In this document: positions 1-9,479 of the stretch, piece by piece
Layout: every line of letters starts with the position of its first letter
Numbering within the stretch: the first letter of the stretch is position 1
Assembly: GCA_963575745.1 (NCBI GenBank)
Contig: CAUYUJ010004780.1
Coordinates: 582,676 to 646,675, forward strand
Source: Prorocentrum cordatum
Taxonomy: Eukaryota > Sar > Dinophyceae > Prorocentrales > Prorocentraceae
Direction of reading: 5' to 3'
DNA: 64,000 bases
The notes under the pieces: model-generated
What the model was told of the DNA's origin: nothing
Database searches by the model: none
What the model saw: the letters and a program-made list of their open reading frames with translations, nothing else
Translations under genes and position numbers: made by a program

Positions 1-2
1 TC

Positions 3-800
3 TGGGCGGCGCTGCTGGCCAGGCACTGGCTGTCGGCGCCTCAGCACCTGTTCCAGTTCGCACGCCAGGAGGGCCCGCGCTGGAGACGGTGGTGGCCGTC
101 GGCCCGCCGCGAGGCCGTGGCCATGCGGCGAGGCATCATGGGGCTCTACGCTGACCTGGGGGCCCCGCTGCTGCCGATGGTCTTCGCCTCGGACGCCGAG
201 GGCGCGCAGGACTTCGACGCGGGCGGCTACGGCATCGTCGTGGCCGCGGCGAACTCGAAGATCGTAGAGAAGCTGTGGAACGCTGGCACTCGCCCTGGCG
301 TGGCCGTCGCCAAGCCGGGACAACTGCAGAAGGTGCGGGAGCGTGGCACTGAGACGCTACAGCCTTTCCTGCCAGTGAGCTCAGTTGAGAGGGGTTGGAT
401 CGACGGAGAGACCTCCTGGATCCCGGTCGAGTCAGGCCGCTGGAAGGTGCCTGACCACATCGTGCTGGGGGAAGGGCGGGCCGCGCTGAAGGCCCTGTCG
501 CGTCTGGCGCTCCTGCCAGAGGCTCACCGCTCGAAGGTCCTCAGCCTCGAGGACAACATGGCTTTCGCGGGCGCTGCGGCCAAAGGCCGATCGGCCGCCG
601 GCCCCGTGAACTACTTACTCAGGCGGAGGTGCGCGTTGTCGAGCGCCACGGAGATCAGGATGCACCTCCCCTGGGTGGAGACCGAGAGGATGCCCGCGGA
701 TGGCCTCTCACGCATGAGAGGATGTGGTCAGGATTCAGAGGGGCACAACGCCCCGGTGCCGAGAGTGGACGCGCGCAGCGTGCGCATCATCCAGAACTGA
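3..800 (+). pseudogene. RT/RNase H C-terminal region of the YR retroelement (5' end outside window)
   Basis: The frame is open from base 3, so the ATG at 117 is internal. Visible landmarks are FASDAEG (an RNase H-type acidic strand), a later LSLEDN segment (DN, as in RNase H), and PWVETERMPADGLSR close to the end. PADGLSR is a typical junction between RNase H and recombinase in dinoflagellate YR polyproteins. After about position 710 the frame runs into unrelated sequence and stops at 800, while the recombinase continues in another frame. A single indel around 700-790 therefore probably split one polyprotein. The RT palm is not in the window. RNase H is the favoured assignment, but the catalytic residues cannot all be placed by eye. 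Confidence 0.55.
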
Positions 801-1768
801 CTTTTACGAGCCCGAGGGTGCCAGACGACAAGCACCTGGAGGGCCGCGTGCAGCCTGAGACATTGCTAACCTATCGCAAGCGAGCAGCGGAGTTTTACCA
901 GTGGTGCGTGGCCGAGGGGGCCCACCCCTGGAGCCCTGACGAGTGGGACGACACGATCATGGAGTACAAGGCCTCAGTGGACTTGCTCAAGAGTCATTTC
1001 ACCTCCCTGCTCGCCGCTATCGAATTCAAGTTTCCGCGGCTGAAGGGCCGCCTTTGCAGATGCCACGCCGCCTTGCGTGGCTGGGAGTTAGAGCACCAGA
1101 CCAAGCACACAGTGCCGATGGTGAGCACCGCCCAGGCTTTCGTCAGCGTGCGGCTCAGCGCACTCGGAGAGCCTCGCCTGGCCATCGGCCTCATGTTGCA
1201 AGGAAAAGGGGGGATGCGGCCCAGCGAGATGCTGGGCATCGTCACGTCCGATCTCGTCTTCCCCGAGGAGTCTGGGCACGGTCGAGGTCGAGGGCCCCTG
1301 ATAGCAGGCTTGGGTATCAAGGCGAACACCAAAGCGAAGCGCCCCCAGTCGAACGCCATCCTGGAGGCCCCCAGCCCTGCATTGGTGGATCTCCTGAGGA
1401 CCCTGAAGGCCCACGCGCCCCCAGGGGGCCGCATGTTCCCCTACACCCTCGAGAAGTACCGCAAGTTGCTCGCTCGCATCCAGTCAGAGTGCAACCTACC
1501 AATGGGATGGACCCCCCACAGTGCCCAAGCAGGTTTCGCTTCAGAGGCCACAGCGCGGGGTATGTCCTTCGAGCAGATTCGAGAAACAGGCCGTTGGAAG
1601 GTGGACAGTTCCCTTCGAATATACATCGACATGGTCCAGGCCGCCCACATAGCCGTGGGGCACAAGTCGGCTGGGTGGGGTCCAGCCTTCGATTGGGCCG
1701 GCCAACGCTGGGCCTGGTGTGCGCTACGGGCGTTGCATGGCGCCGAAGGGCTCCAGACGCCTGGCTGA
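629..1768 (+). CDS. Tyrosine recombinase (YR) of the retroelement, probably inactive
   Basis: Enzyme of the YR retroelement that would integrate circular cDNA by phage-integrase chemistry. Residues from about 85 form the real protein; the first 60 or so are out-of-frame sequence before the frame joins the upstream polyprotein. An N-terminal SAM-like domain starts near LLTYRKRAAEFYQWC. Catalytic box I reads GGMRPSE, with Arg at about residue 197. Box II reads TPHSAQAGF, with His at about 297. Then come GRW and RIYID, with the nucleophile Tyr at about 332. In the family box II is HxxR; here the Arg position is Gln300 (codon CAA at 1526-1528), one transition from CGA. Recombinase identity is well supported; activity is unlikely. 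Confidence 0.75.
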   Translation: MRVVERHGDQDAPPLGGDREDARGWPLTHERMWSGFRGAQRPGAESGRAQRAHHPELTFTSPRVPDDKHLEGRVQPETLLTYRKRAAEFYQWCVAEGAHPWSPDEWDDTIMEYKASVDLLKSHFTSLLAAIEFKFPRLKGRLCRCHAALRGWELEHQTKHTVPMVSTAQAFVSVRLSALGEPRLAIGLMLQGKGGMRPSEMLGIVTSDLVFPEESGHGRGRGPLIAGLGIKANTKAKRPQSNAILEAPSPALVDLLRTLKAHAPPGGRMFPYTLEKYRKLLARIQSECNLPMGWTPHSAQAGFASEATARGMSFEQIRETGRWKVDSSLRIYIDMVQAAHIAVGHKSAGWGPAFDWAGQRWAWCALRALHGAEGLQTPG

Positions 1769-2054
1769 CGGGTCGTGGGCGACACCAGAGACGATGCCGA
1801 CAGCCAGATCGAGTACGCCACCGCCATCACCTTTCTCTTCCGGGAACTCGTCCTGGGTACGACCGAGCTACCCACCTACGCCGACCAGTTTAGTTTCACC
1901 TTTTGGGCTGACGCCGACACCAACGCCGACGGGTATGGCAACACCGCCGATGACCAAGGCGGCGCCTGGAGTGCCGACCTCCTGGGCGACCCCCAGGCCG
2001 CAGCCGACCCGCCGACGAGTTTCCTCAGTGTGGTACCTGTGGAAGTTGGCTAAG

Positions 2055-2966
2055 ATGTCTTCCAGCTGCAGCGGGAGCTGCAGCTGTGCTGTGCTCATCA
2101 TGGCTGTGCTACTGACTACAGCGTGGAGCCCCTTGTTCGCGCGCTCTATGAGCATCGCCTCGGACGTGGCCGAGGAGGTCGGAGGGGCGGCAGGCCGCAT
2201 GATGGGCGCAGGTGCGAACGTGTCGTCGAGTGCGGCACGGTTCTTCAGCGCCCTCGCCAACAACACCCTCAGCCTCGCCGAGACCGCATGGCAAGGCATC
2301 GACCTCACGAATGTCACGGTCAACAGTTCCGCCGGCCGCATCTTTTTTGATGGAAACGAGTACGCCGAGGACGTACTGACTACGCCAGAGGCTCGAGCGG
2401 TGATGGGACTGCCCGACCACTGGCTCCAGGCGTTGGCGGATATTTTGATTTTTGCATCACCTTCTCGCCCGCTGGTGGAAGTGCACAAGCTCTTCATCAG
2501 CGACTCATCCTATACCTCTCTGGACCTCTGGATGGCCTGGTTCGATATGGGCCATGTGGGCTTGGCCTGGAGGACTGCAGCTGTTACCTACAACGCACGC
2601 TGGGCCAATCCCTTATGGTCGCTGACCGAGGACGCTACCACTCAGACGATTCGGATCTCAGAGCTGCTGCAAGAAGCTATCCAGGCGACTATCGACAAGC
2701 CAGACCTCACTCTGTCCAAGTCAGCCCTACTGCACGCTCCAGCCATCACACCACCCTCAGTGCCGATGAGGATCTGGCGGTGGAGCAAGCGCCTAGCCGC
2801 CTGGGCTCGGCCGCGAGACGGGAACGGGGCCTTTCGCTCGTCATCGGCGCCTGGCGCAGAGGACGAGTCCTCCACCGCCGACGGGACCGCCGCCGACGAG
2901 GGCTCCCCGGACACAAAGACGGGCGAGGGCGACAGCCACAGCGTGCCTGCCGAGCCCCCAGCATAG
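2055..2966 (+). CDS. Putative membrane protein encoded downstream of the recombinase
   Basis: ORF of about 303 codons from ATG 2055; the same frame is open back to 1719, but the upstream part is low-complexity Pro/Thr and probably not translated. A Cys/Ser-rich start (MSSSCSGSCSC) is followed by a hydrophobic segment (AVLIMAVLLTTAWSPLFA), suggesting a signal peptide or signal anchor. The middle is an unrecognised Trp- and Ala-rich domain with Asn-Xaa-Ser/Thr sites (NVSS, NNT, NVTVNSS). The tail is Ser/Asp/Glu-rich. It lies between the recombinase and repeat B1, so I treat it as an accessory ORF of the retroelement. An envelope-like role is speculation; a captured host fragment is the alternative. 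Confidence 0.4.
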   Translation: MSSSCSGSCSCAVLIMAVLLTTAWSPLFARSMSIASDVAEEVGGAAGRMMGAGANVSSSAARFFSALANNTLSLAETAWQGIDLTNVTVNSSAGRIFFDGNEYAEDVLTTPEARAVMGLPDHWLQALADILIFASPSRPLVEVHKLFISDSSYTSLDLWMAWFDMGHVGLAWRTAAVTYNARWANPLWSLTEDATTQTIRISELLQEAIQATIDKPDLTLSKSALLHAPAITPPSVPMRIWRWSKRLAAWARPRDGNGAFRSSSAPGAEDESSTADGTAADEGSPDTKTGEGDSHSVPAEPPA

Positions 2967-2997
2967 GCCGCAAGCGAGTACGGGCTTGGTGGAGCGA

Positions 2998-3342
2998 GGA
3001 CCTAGCGAAGATCAAGGTCGACCGAGTTCTTTTCTTTCAACGCAGGCGATCATCAATCAGATTTCACGTTCATTGCAGTCTGCTGGGGAGGTGTGCGCTG
3101 ACCGCACACAGATGTGAATATTTCTCAGCAGTGAGTGATAATAAGTAACCTCTCGAGGTCCGTGCAGGAAAACGTTGAGTGAGTTTCGTATTCAGTAGCG
3201 CCACGCGCTGGCACGTCCCGGCCTCTAGGGCCCAAGTGCCCAGCGCCTCTAGGGCGCGGCGTCTAGGGCTGTAGGCTAAGGCTCTGTTAGGTCCTCTTAA
3301 GGTTCCCATGGGTGGGGCCCCGTTCTTTGGGATCGCACCTGA
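2998..3342 (+). repeat. Direct repeat B1 of the YR element
   Basis: 345 bp, starting GGACCTAGCGAAGATCAAGG and ending GATCGCACCTGA. It matches 3608-3952 base by base with roughly 15-20 differences (about 95% by eye). It carries three TCTAGGG-like motifs near its middle. It lies just after the last ORF of the element. Confidence 0.9.
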
Positions 3343-3607
3343 AATGGGTGAGTGAGTTTGTGAACGTTGATTTTCAGATAGGTTAGCGAAGGGGCCATAG
3401 GGTGGGATATGTCTGGTTGTTTCGGACGTTGTCTCCAGGTCTTGCCTGCGCCCGAAACCGTTTCAAGTTCAAGGCGCCCTCCCAGCCCTCGGCCCTCGGT
3501 GCAGGTCTCACTTGCTGCCCGTTCGTTCTGCCGTCCCCCCGAGCCGTGGTCAGCGCCACGCAGCGGGGTTCCTACCGTTCCCCTTCAGGCATCCCTCCCC
3601 CTCGCTC
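3343..3607 (+). repeat. Candidate A2 segment between B1 and B2
   Basis: 265 bp of non-repeated sequence between the two direct repeats. In a PAT/Ngaro-type element this would be the second copy of the 5'-terminal A1 repeat, which would lie outside the window. No protein is supported here. Confidence 0.4.
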
Positions 3608-3952
3608 GGACCTGGCGAAGATCAAGGTCGACCGAGTTCTTTTCTTTCAACGCAGGCTATCATCAATCAGATTCCACGTTCATTGCAGTCTGCCGGGGAT
3701 GCGTGCGCTGACCGCACACAGATGTGAATATTTCTCAGCAGTGAATGATAACAAGTTATCTCTCGAGGTCCGTGCAGGAAAACGATGAGTGAGTTTCGTA
3801 TTCAGTAGCGCCACGCGCTGGCACGTCCCGGCCTCTAGGGCCCAAATGCCCAGAGCCTCTAGGGTGTGGCGTCTAGGGCTGTAGGCTAAGGCTCTGTTAG
3901 GTCCTCTTAAGGTTCCCATGGGTGGGGCCCCGTTCTTTGGGATCGCACCTGA
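3608..3952 (+). repeat. Direct repeat B2 of the YR element
   Basis: Second 345-bp copy, starting GGACCTGGCGAAGATCAAGG and ending GATCGCACCTGA. The shared sequence stops abruptly where a TATACATATATA microsatellite begins, so this is taken as the right end of the element. Confidence 0.9.
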
Positions 3953-4085
3953 TATACATATATATATATACATGTATACATATACATATACATATATACA
4001 TATATATATATATATATGTATGTATATATACGTGTCTATAAGTGTATGTATGTATACACATACGTATGTATATACATACATTTCA
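3952..4085. repeat. TA/TACA-rich microsatellite
   Basis: Imperfect (TA)n and (CATATA)n, about 134 bp, directly abutting the end of B2. It has the same composition as the arrays that precede the dispersed repeat copies at 6808 and 10693. Confidence 0.95.
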
Positions 4086-4290
4086 AGCTATGCGCTACAT
4101 GCATTTCAGCCTCTGTGCTACATATATGCTTCTGAAAATATGCCTGCGTTGCGGGGGGGCGCCCCTTGCATCATCTGAGTGTGCATATGTCCATGCACTG
4201 CGCACGCAAAAAAACTGATTGAAATCTGCTCGTGGCTGGCAACAGGACGCGTTGCGGCTCGCTGCTCCCAAGCCTTCGGCCCCGTGGTGA
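4086..4290 (+). repeat. Dispersed 200-bp repeat, copy 1
   Basis: Shares GCGCTACAT, ATATGCTTCTGAA, a G-run followed by CGCCCC, ATCATCTG, TGAAATCTGCTCGTGGCTGG and GCGTTG with the copies at 6808-7012 and 10693-10910. Each copy follows a TA-rich array. There are no terminal repeats or ORFs; it may be a SINE-like or satellite-derived unit. Confidence 0.75.
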
Positions 4291-4353
4291 GCATAACCCG
4301 ATGGGGCGGAAAGTTGCTTGGTTTGTATATTTGCACCCGCGTGCTCTGCAGCT

Positions 4354-4818
4354 TCAACAACTCGAGCAAGCGCGGGTTGCCCGCGGAAGCCCCGAGAAAA
4401 ACAGCTTCAAAAGGGGCCGCGGGGGGGCCCCCCGCAACGAGCAAGCCAACGCTGAGCAGTCCGTCCAGCGGTTTCTCGACCACAGAATCGACCACTCAGG
4501 GTAGACGCCCGCAACGCACCACACCGCCGCCACTGGGGCCATATCCGCCTGCTGTATCGAAAGAACTTTGCCCGACGGATTGCACTGCAGCAAAAGAACC
4601 ACCACGTCGCGGACATCGTCGGGCAACGCGCGGGCCATGGCAAGGATAGTGCCGGGCGTGCACATGGCGCCGCCCCAGCCAGGGCACCTCTGCAACCAGG
4701 CCGTAAAATTCGAGACCCTTGGTCGGGCATCTCTGCGTCCAGTTAACCACGAACAGAAATGAAGAATGGAGGAATCCGCATCCGGATTGTGCAAAGCGCG
4801 GGGCGCTTGGCTATTCAC
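4354..4818 (-). other. Coding-like open frame, possible exon (unrecognised)
   Basis: A minus-strand frame of 154 codons contains a non-repetitive, protein-like stretch (PGTILAMARALPDDVRDVVV, then NPSGKVLSIQQADM). It follows a possible acceptor (GGTTGCAG near 4692). A second frame, 4118-4495, is also protein-like (FLGASAGNPRLLELLKLQ), so there may be a splice or a frameshift within the block. No family was recognised and no complete gene could be assembled. Confidence 0.25.
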
Positions 4819-4985
4819 TTTCGGTTCTGGGCCCCGCGGGGTCTGCGGTTATGCACTTGCAGTGCTGGGATCCGCCAGTCGCTGGTGCCTCAATAGCTAT
4901 GGGAAAGGAAGATGGGAGGGATGAGAATCATCAACATGATATGGAATATCCCAGCCCACGAGGCTCAACGTTGGGTCTTTCTTTC

Positions 4986-5357
<372 letters not shown>

Positions 5358-5508
5358 CAGCGCGTGGTCACGGTCGCGGCGAGGCAGGCGCAAAGCCGAG
5401 CTCGGGGGAGGGGGGGGAGGGGGGGGCGGGGGAAGAGGAGGAGGAGGAGGGGGCGGAGGAGGAGGAGGAGGAGAGATGCTGGAAAAGGAGTTGCACCTCC
5501 GGCCAGCC

Positions 5509-5643
5509 TCACTCCACGCGTTTCGGATCGCCCTCCTCGGAATTCAATTCCTTCTCGTCGCCTTTGGGGTCCTTGCAGGGCGGTGGGGGCTGAGAACTCG
5601 AAAGGTCATCCGGCGCCGTCTCTGCCCCCTCGCGCGGGCAGTT
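5509..5643 (-). CDS. Terminal exon of a host-like gene, acidic tail
   Basis: 135 nt reading 44 codons to a TGA at 5509-5511. The peptide runs from NCPREGAETAPDDLSSS through PPPPCKDPKGDEKELN to DPKRVE. An intron of 64 nt separates it from the exon ending at 5708. Its donor reads CGG/GTGGGC and its acceptor TTTAG/AAC, and the codon phase is preserved across the join (phase 0). It is coding-like because of its charged, non-repetitive composition and clean splice signals. No family was recognised. Confidence 0.4.
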   Translation of the reverse strand, partial: NCPREGAETAPDDLSSSQPPPPCKDPKGDEKELNSEEGDPKRVE

Positions 5644-5707
5644 CTAAACCTTGTGTTTGATGTGATCGGACAAGCAAACCTTCGCAACCACCTCAAGGTA
5701 GGCCCAC

Positions 5708-5945
5708 CCGACATGTTAAGTCCAATACAGCTTTCTTCAGCTCGCGGTTCTGCCTCGCGGATTCGCCCATGTCCTTGATTGCCTGCAACATCTGAAAGTT
5801 TGAGCGGCTGCATGCTGTGAACGTGGCCTCCAGCGCTGACTGCAAGCAATCATCAAGACCATCGACCGTGCTCTTGTCCTTGCCATTGTCCTTGCCTGCG
5901 CCTTTCTCTGCCTGCAAGTTGTCCTTGCCTGCGCCTTTCTCTGCT
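5708..5945 (-). CDS. Penultimate exon of a host-like gene, Lys/Asp-rich with helical segment
   Basis: Joins in phase to 5509-5643. The start is chosen at a CCACCAGCAG/AGAAAGG acceptor near 5945. It encodes a 10-residue tandem repeat (QAEKGAGKDN, about twice) and then a helix-rich segment without repeats (LDDCLQSALEATF, NFQMLQAIKDMGES, ARQNRELKKAVLDLT) that could form a short coiled coil. The frame stays open upstream to about 6160 with Arg/Ser-rich sequence (RDRSRSPP), which may be further exon or intron. Earlier exons were not found. Function unknown. Confidence 0.38.
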
Positions 5946-6219
5946 GGTGGCGAGCGGGATCGGTCGCGGGGGCTATGAGCGCGGCCCCGACATGCGCGCT
6001 GAGCGCGCGGAGAGTACTCGAGCCCATTCGGCCATTCACGAGAGGGGTCTGCGAATCGTCGTTTTCCTCTCCCTCGCCCTCCTCCCTCCCTGCCTCCTCC
6101 TGCGCCCTCGTCGGCGCGCGCACATCCCACTCTCGACATCTCTCGCTGCCCGTTGCGCACGCGGGATCTGCCGCCGCAAGACGGAACGCGGCCATCTTCG
6201 CGCCCCTAGCGCCAGCCGC

Positions 6220-7015
6220 ATGGACAAAGCACACTCGCCAGCCCAGACCGCAAGGAGCGATTAACCTGGCGCGGCCGTTGGGCGTGGACTTTTTTTGGTT
6301 CGGTGCCCGACCTGCCCAAAGCCTCCCACGCGCCTCCGTAGATGAAGCCCTCCAGGAGGCACGCCCGTTGGGCCGGAAAAAAAAAAACGCGCGTGTTTTT
6401 TTACTGGCTTCAAAACCTCCACCGCCGCGCGATGAGACACCCGCGCGCTGCGAGTTCAGCCTCGCATGGCTTTTGTCGGAGCCCTCCTACAACGTTGCGA
6501 CTTGGAAGAGAAAGCGCTCCGCATCACTAATCCCTCTCCTTCTCTAAACCCCCCTCATCCCTCCTCCTTTCCCCATGCGTGCATCGCGGCAGCTCCACTC
6601 GCCGGCGCACGATTCCGCACGCGCGCGAGCCTCGCCGCCGTGCGTCGGCGAAGTGCGATGTTGACCTGTGCAGCAAGACGTTGCACAGCATCTTCGAAAA
6701 GGATACCACAAGGAAGCATATGAGGGGGACGACCCTATGTGTATAAATATATATCCATGTATATGTGTGTATGTTTGTAGAAATATACGCATACGTATGT
6801 ATATACATACATGTCAAACTATGCGCTACATAGATTTCAACCTCTGCGCTACATATATGCTTCTGAAGATATTCCTACGTTGTGGGAGGGGGGCACCCCT
6901 GTTTCATCTGGGTGTACATAGGTGACGCTGCACACGCAACAAACTAATCGAAATCTGTTCGTGGGTGACAACAGCTGGCGACCCATGCTGCGCGAGCTGA
7001 CGGACGATGTTGTCT
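6220..7015. repeat. Segmental duplication, copy 1
   Basis: About 0.8 kb whose order of landmarks is repeated at 10055-10910: CACACTCGCCAGCCCAGACC, GGCGCGGCCGTTGGG, a T-run, CGTTGGGCCGG plus an A-run, GGCTTCAAAACCTCC, CTCGCATGGCTTTTGTCGGA, CCCTCCTCCTT, GACGTTGCACAGCATCTTCG, GAGGGGGACG, a TA-rich array, then the dispersed 200-bp repeat. Copies differ by many substitutions and small indels. Confidence 0.8.
6808..7012 (+). repeat. Dispersed 200-bp repeat, copy 2
   Basis: Second copy of the unit described at 4086. It follows a short TA/TG-rich array at 6738-6806 and ends the duplicated block. Confidence 0.75.
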
Positions 7016-7207
7016 CTGGGACGAAATGATGACCTGCGGCATCTGCGCGACCCGATGGGAGTGCTTAGCGCGCACTGATCTAGTACGGACCAGTGACATC
7101 TGGGAAGATATCATGGCCCCAAGCAAGCGAGACGCATATGACACGGGCTCGAGGCTTTCGGTTGATCGGCCACAAGCCACTGGCCGAACGCCTGCCACAC
7201 TGACGCA

Positions 7208-7916
7208 CTACAAGAACGCCTCGCCACTCCGTTTTGCCTTCGCCTTCGGCTCCTCCTGGCGCTCGGGGCCGCTCGCAGCGCTAGAAGTCGAAGCCGCGGC
7301 CGCGTCGCCCATCGTGGACAGGTTGCCGGCGATCATCTTGGCGCCCTCTCAGACCGCTTCGAACGGCAGGAGACAATGAGCAACATGCAGAATGAAACTG
7401 CAGGATCCAATTCTGGACATTGTTCACAATTCCGTAATCCCCCTGTTTTGCATCGAGGTCCTTCTGCGTTCCTTCAAATACCTTCTTCCCCCGTGGGAAA
7501 CCTCCCTCCGTCATGTATCCTTCTTTCTGTTCTTCCTTCTCATCCTTCCTCCGTATTTCCCTTCTTTATTGTGTCGTCCTTCCTTCTTCCCTCCTTGCTC
7601 GCCCTTCTCCTCGTCTTCTTTTCCCATCCTTTCTTCTTTTCCTCGTTGAAACGTTCCCCAACCCCTTTTCAACAAAGGTGCCCTGCAACGACCACTTTGC
7701 TATGGCCCCACCGAGCTCCGTCTCCGCCGTTGGGCGCAGGCCGATCTCCTGGGTGATCTGGGCCGCCGTGGCCTCGAAACCTCCAGGCGGCAAACCTGGA
7801 GCTAGAGAATGCCGGCGCGCCCACTTCTGCCGCTCCTCGCGGGGCTGAAGTTGGTTCAGAGTCTGAAGCAAGATGGAGATTAGGGTAACTGCCAATCTCA
7901 GAGAAGTAGACACAAT

Positions 7917-7971
<55 letters not shown>

Positions 7972-9362
7972 GAGAGAGAAAGAGGAAAATATACAACACA
8001 TAACACAACACAGGGGCAATACATATAAGGGTCAACATATTTACCGAGCCTAACAATATAACACTATGAATATCTAAGAGGATGTGATGGTCAATAGGTC
8101 TGCAAGGGTGGATATCCCCATCGCCTTCGACATCCTCACCAATATTCATCAAGACGATCGCCATCGCCACGGGCTGCAAAGATATCTGGAGGGAGGGCCT
8201 CAGCATGGGCCAAGGACTCAAGAGGTAAACAAACATATTGGGGGAGTATGGCTTGGCTAAGATGGAATACCAGAAAACGAATGAGTTCATAAACCAGAAT
8301 CTCCTTCCACAAACCAGCGAGGGCGCCACTCTCCTTCCCGCTCTCGAATCCAACATTGACGCCGTCCTTGAAGCCCTGCGCGTAGGCGGTCTGCCACACC
8401 GCCGATTCGCTCGACGTCAGCGCTCTTGTCACCACTGCCATTGTTGCACCCGTTGCTGAGCCCGTTGTTGCTGCATCTGCTGGGGCCGCTGCATCTGCGG
8501 AGGCTGCCACCGCCGCTGCATCTGCTGATGCTGCCACCCCCGCTGCAACTGAGGCTGAGGCTGCAGTTCGTTTTGGGCGCTTCCTTTCCAGAGGACTGGG
8601 ACTCCTTGGGACCCTTGGTAAGCCCTGGGCCTTCTGGTCAGCTGGCGGCGGCGCGGGCGGCGCTGGCAAGGGCGCTGATGACGGCGCCTCTGCTCGCCCG
8701 CCACGCTGCCCATCTGGCAGAACCCAAGTCGACCTTGGCCGCGCCAGCGCTGGGGGTGGCGGCACTGGGAGCGCTGGCGCACACCGCGACATCGGCGGCG
8801 GAAACTGCGGAAGCGCCTGCTGCAGCTGACCGCGCGGATGCGCTGGCTGTGGTTGTGGTGGCGGATGCTGCGGATTTGTCGGCTGCAACTCACCGATCAG
8901 CCGGGCTGGTTGTAGTTGTGGTGGTGGCGGATGCTGCGGGGGCTTCGGCTGCCGCTGATCGCGCGGGCGCGCTGCCTCTGGTCGAGGTGCCTGTTGTCTC
9001 CGAGGCGATGGCTGCAGCGAGGGCTGCCTGCGCGAAGGCGCTCTCTTTGCTGGTGTCGGCTGTCGCTGCGGAGGCACTGACTGTGGTTGGGGTGTCTGCT
9101 GCTGCGCAAGCGCTAGCTGTGGCTCCGGGTGCGGCTGCGGCGTCGCTGCCTGTGGCAGCGCCGCACGAGTGCTCCCATCCGCTGCAGGCGACCTCCACGT
9201 GCCCCAGTTGTCATCATCATCCTTGTCGGTGTCAGTGACCAACGGCTGCGCGCTTAGCGCAGCGTCCTCGGCGGCAGCGGCATGCGGCGGGGGCGCTTGC
9301 ACATCGGCAGCGGCTGACGAAGCCGGCGCCAACGCGGCGCCCAGCGCCGCCTCATCACCCAT
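7208..9362 (-). CDS. Three-exon host-like gene, Pro/Gln/Ala-rich protein (446 aa model)
   Basis: Model: complement(join(7208..7347,7712..7844,8295..9362)). Exon 1 starts at ATG 9362 (MGDEAALGAALAPASS), has an acidic stretch (TDTDKDDDDNWGTW), a long Pro/Gln-rich middle, a basic patch (LERKRPKRT) and a globular end (AQGFKDGVNVGFESGKE). Its donor is CTG/GTTTAT, phase 0. Exon 2 follows a CTTCAG acceptor (PREERQKWARRHSLAPG ... ITQEIGLRPTAETEL) and ends CTCG/GTGGGG, phase 1. Exon 3 follows CTGAG and ends PERQEEPKAKAKRSGEAFL and TAG. Intron 1 carries a CT tract on this strand. The summed length is divisible by three. Family unknown; low-complexity DNA could mimic part of it. Confidence 0.4.
7520..7680. 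repeat. Pyrimidine-rich tract in intron 2 of the 7.2-9.4 kb gene model
   Basis: About 160 bp of C/T-rich plus-strand sequence (purine-rich on the gene strand). No gene of its own was seen. Confidence 0.7.
7921..7970. repeat. (GA)n dinucleotide array
   Basis: About 24 GA units. On the minus strand this is a CT tract 75-125 nt upstream of the proposed exon 2 acceptor at 7845. Confidence 0.97.
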
Positions 9363-9479
9363 GCGTCGCTACCCCCGCGGGCGCCGAACAAAGGCCCCCC
9401 TCATGGGCTGCGCGCTGGAGCCACAACGGTTTCGGCGCTGGGGGGTTTCTGGAGGAGGACCTGCGTCGGGCATGGCATC

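Larger units (their letters stand above)
1..3952 (+). mobile_element. 3' portion of a tyrosine-recombinase (DIRS/PAT-like) retroelement
   Basis: Three consecutive plus-strand coding blocks are followed by two 345-bp direct repeats that bracket a 265-bp segment. The blocks are an RNase H-like tail, a tyrosine recombinase and a membrane-protein ORF. This order and the B1-A2-B2 end are what is known for PAT/Ngaro-type YR retroelements, which use split direct repeats instead of LTRs. The RT core and the expected A1 copy would lie left of the window. The copy is probably inactive: the coding blocks change frame, and the second conserved Arg of the recombinase is Gln. A (TA)-rich microsatellite begins exactly where B2 ends. 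Family assignment is inference from gene order and motifs. Confidence 0.62.

Noticed and set aside
1120-1145. GTGCGGCTCAGCGCAC as a member of the palindrome family
   Set aside because: A single case outside the large element, inside a conserved recombinase frame, with a shorter core; chance is likely.
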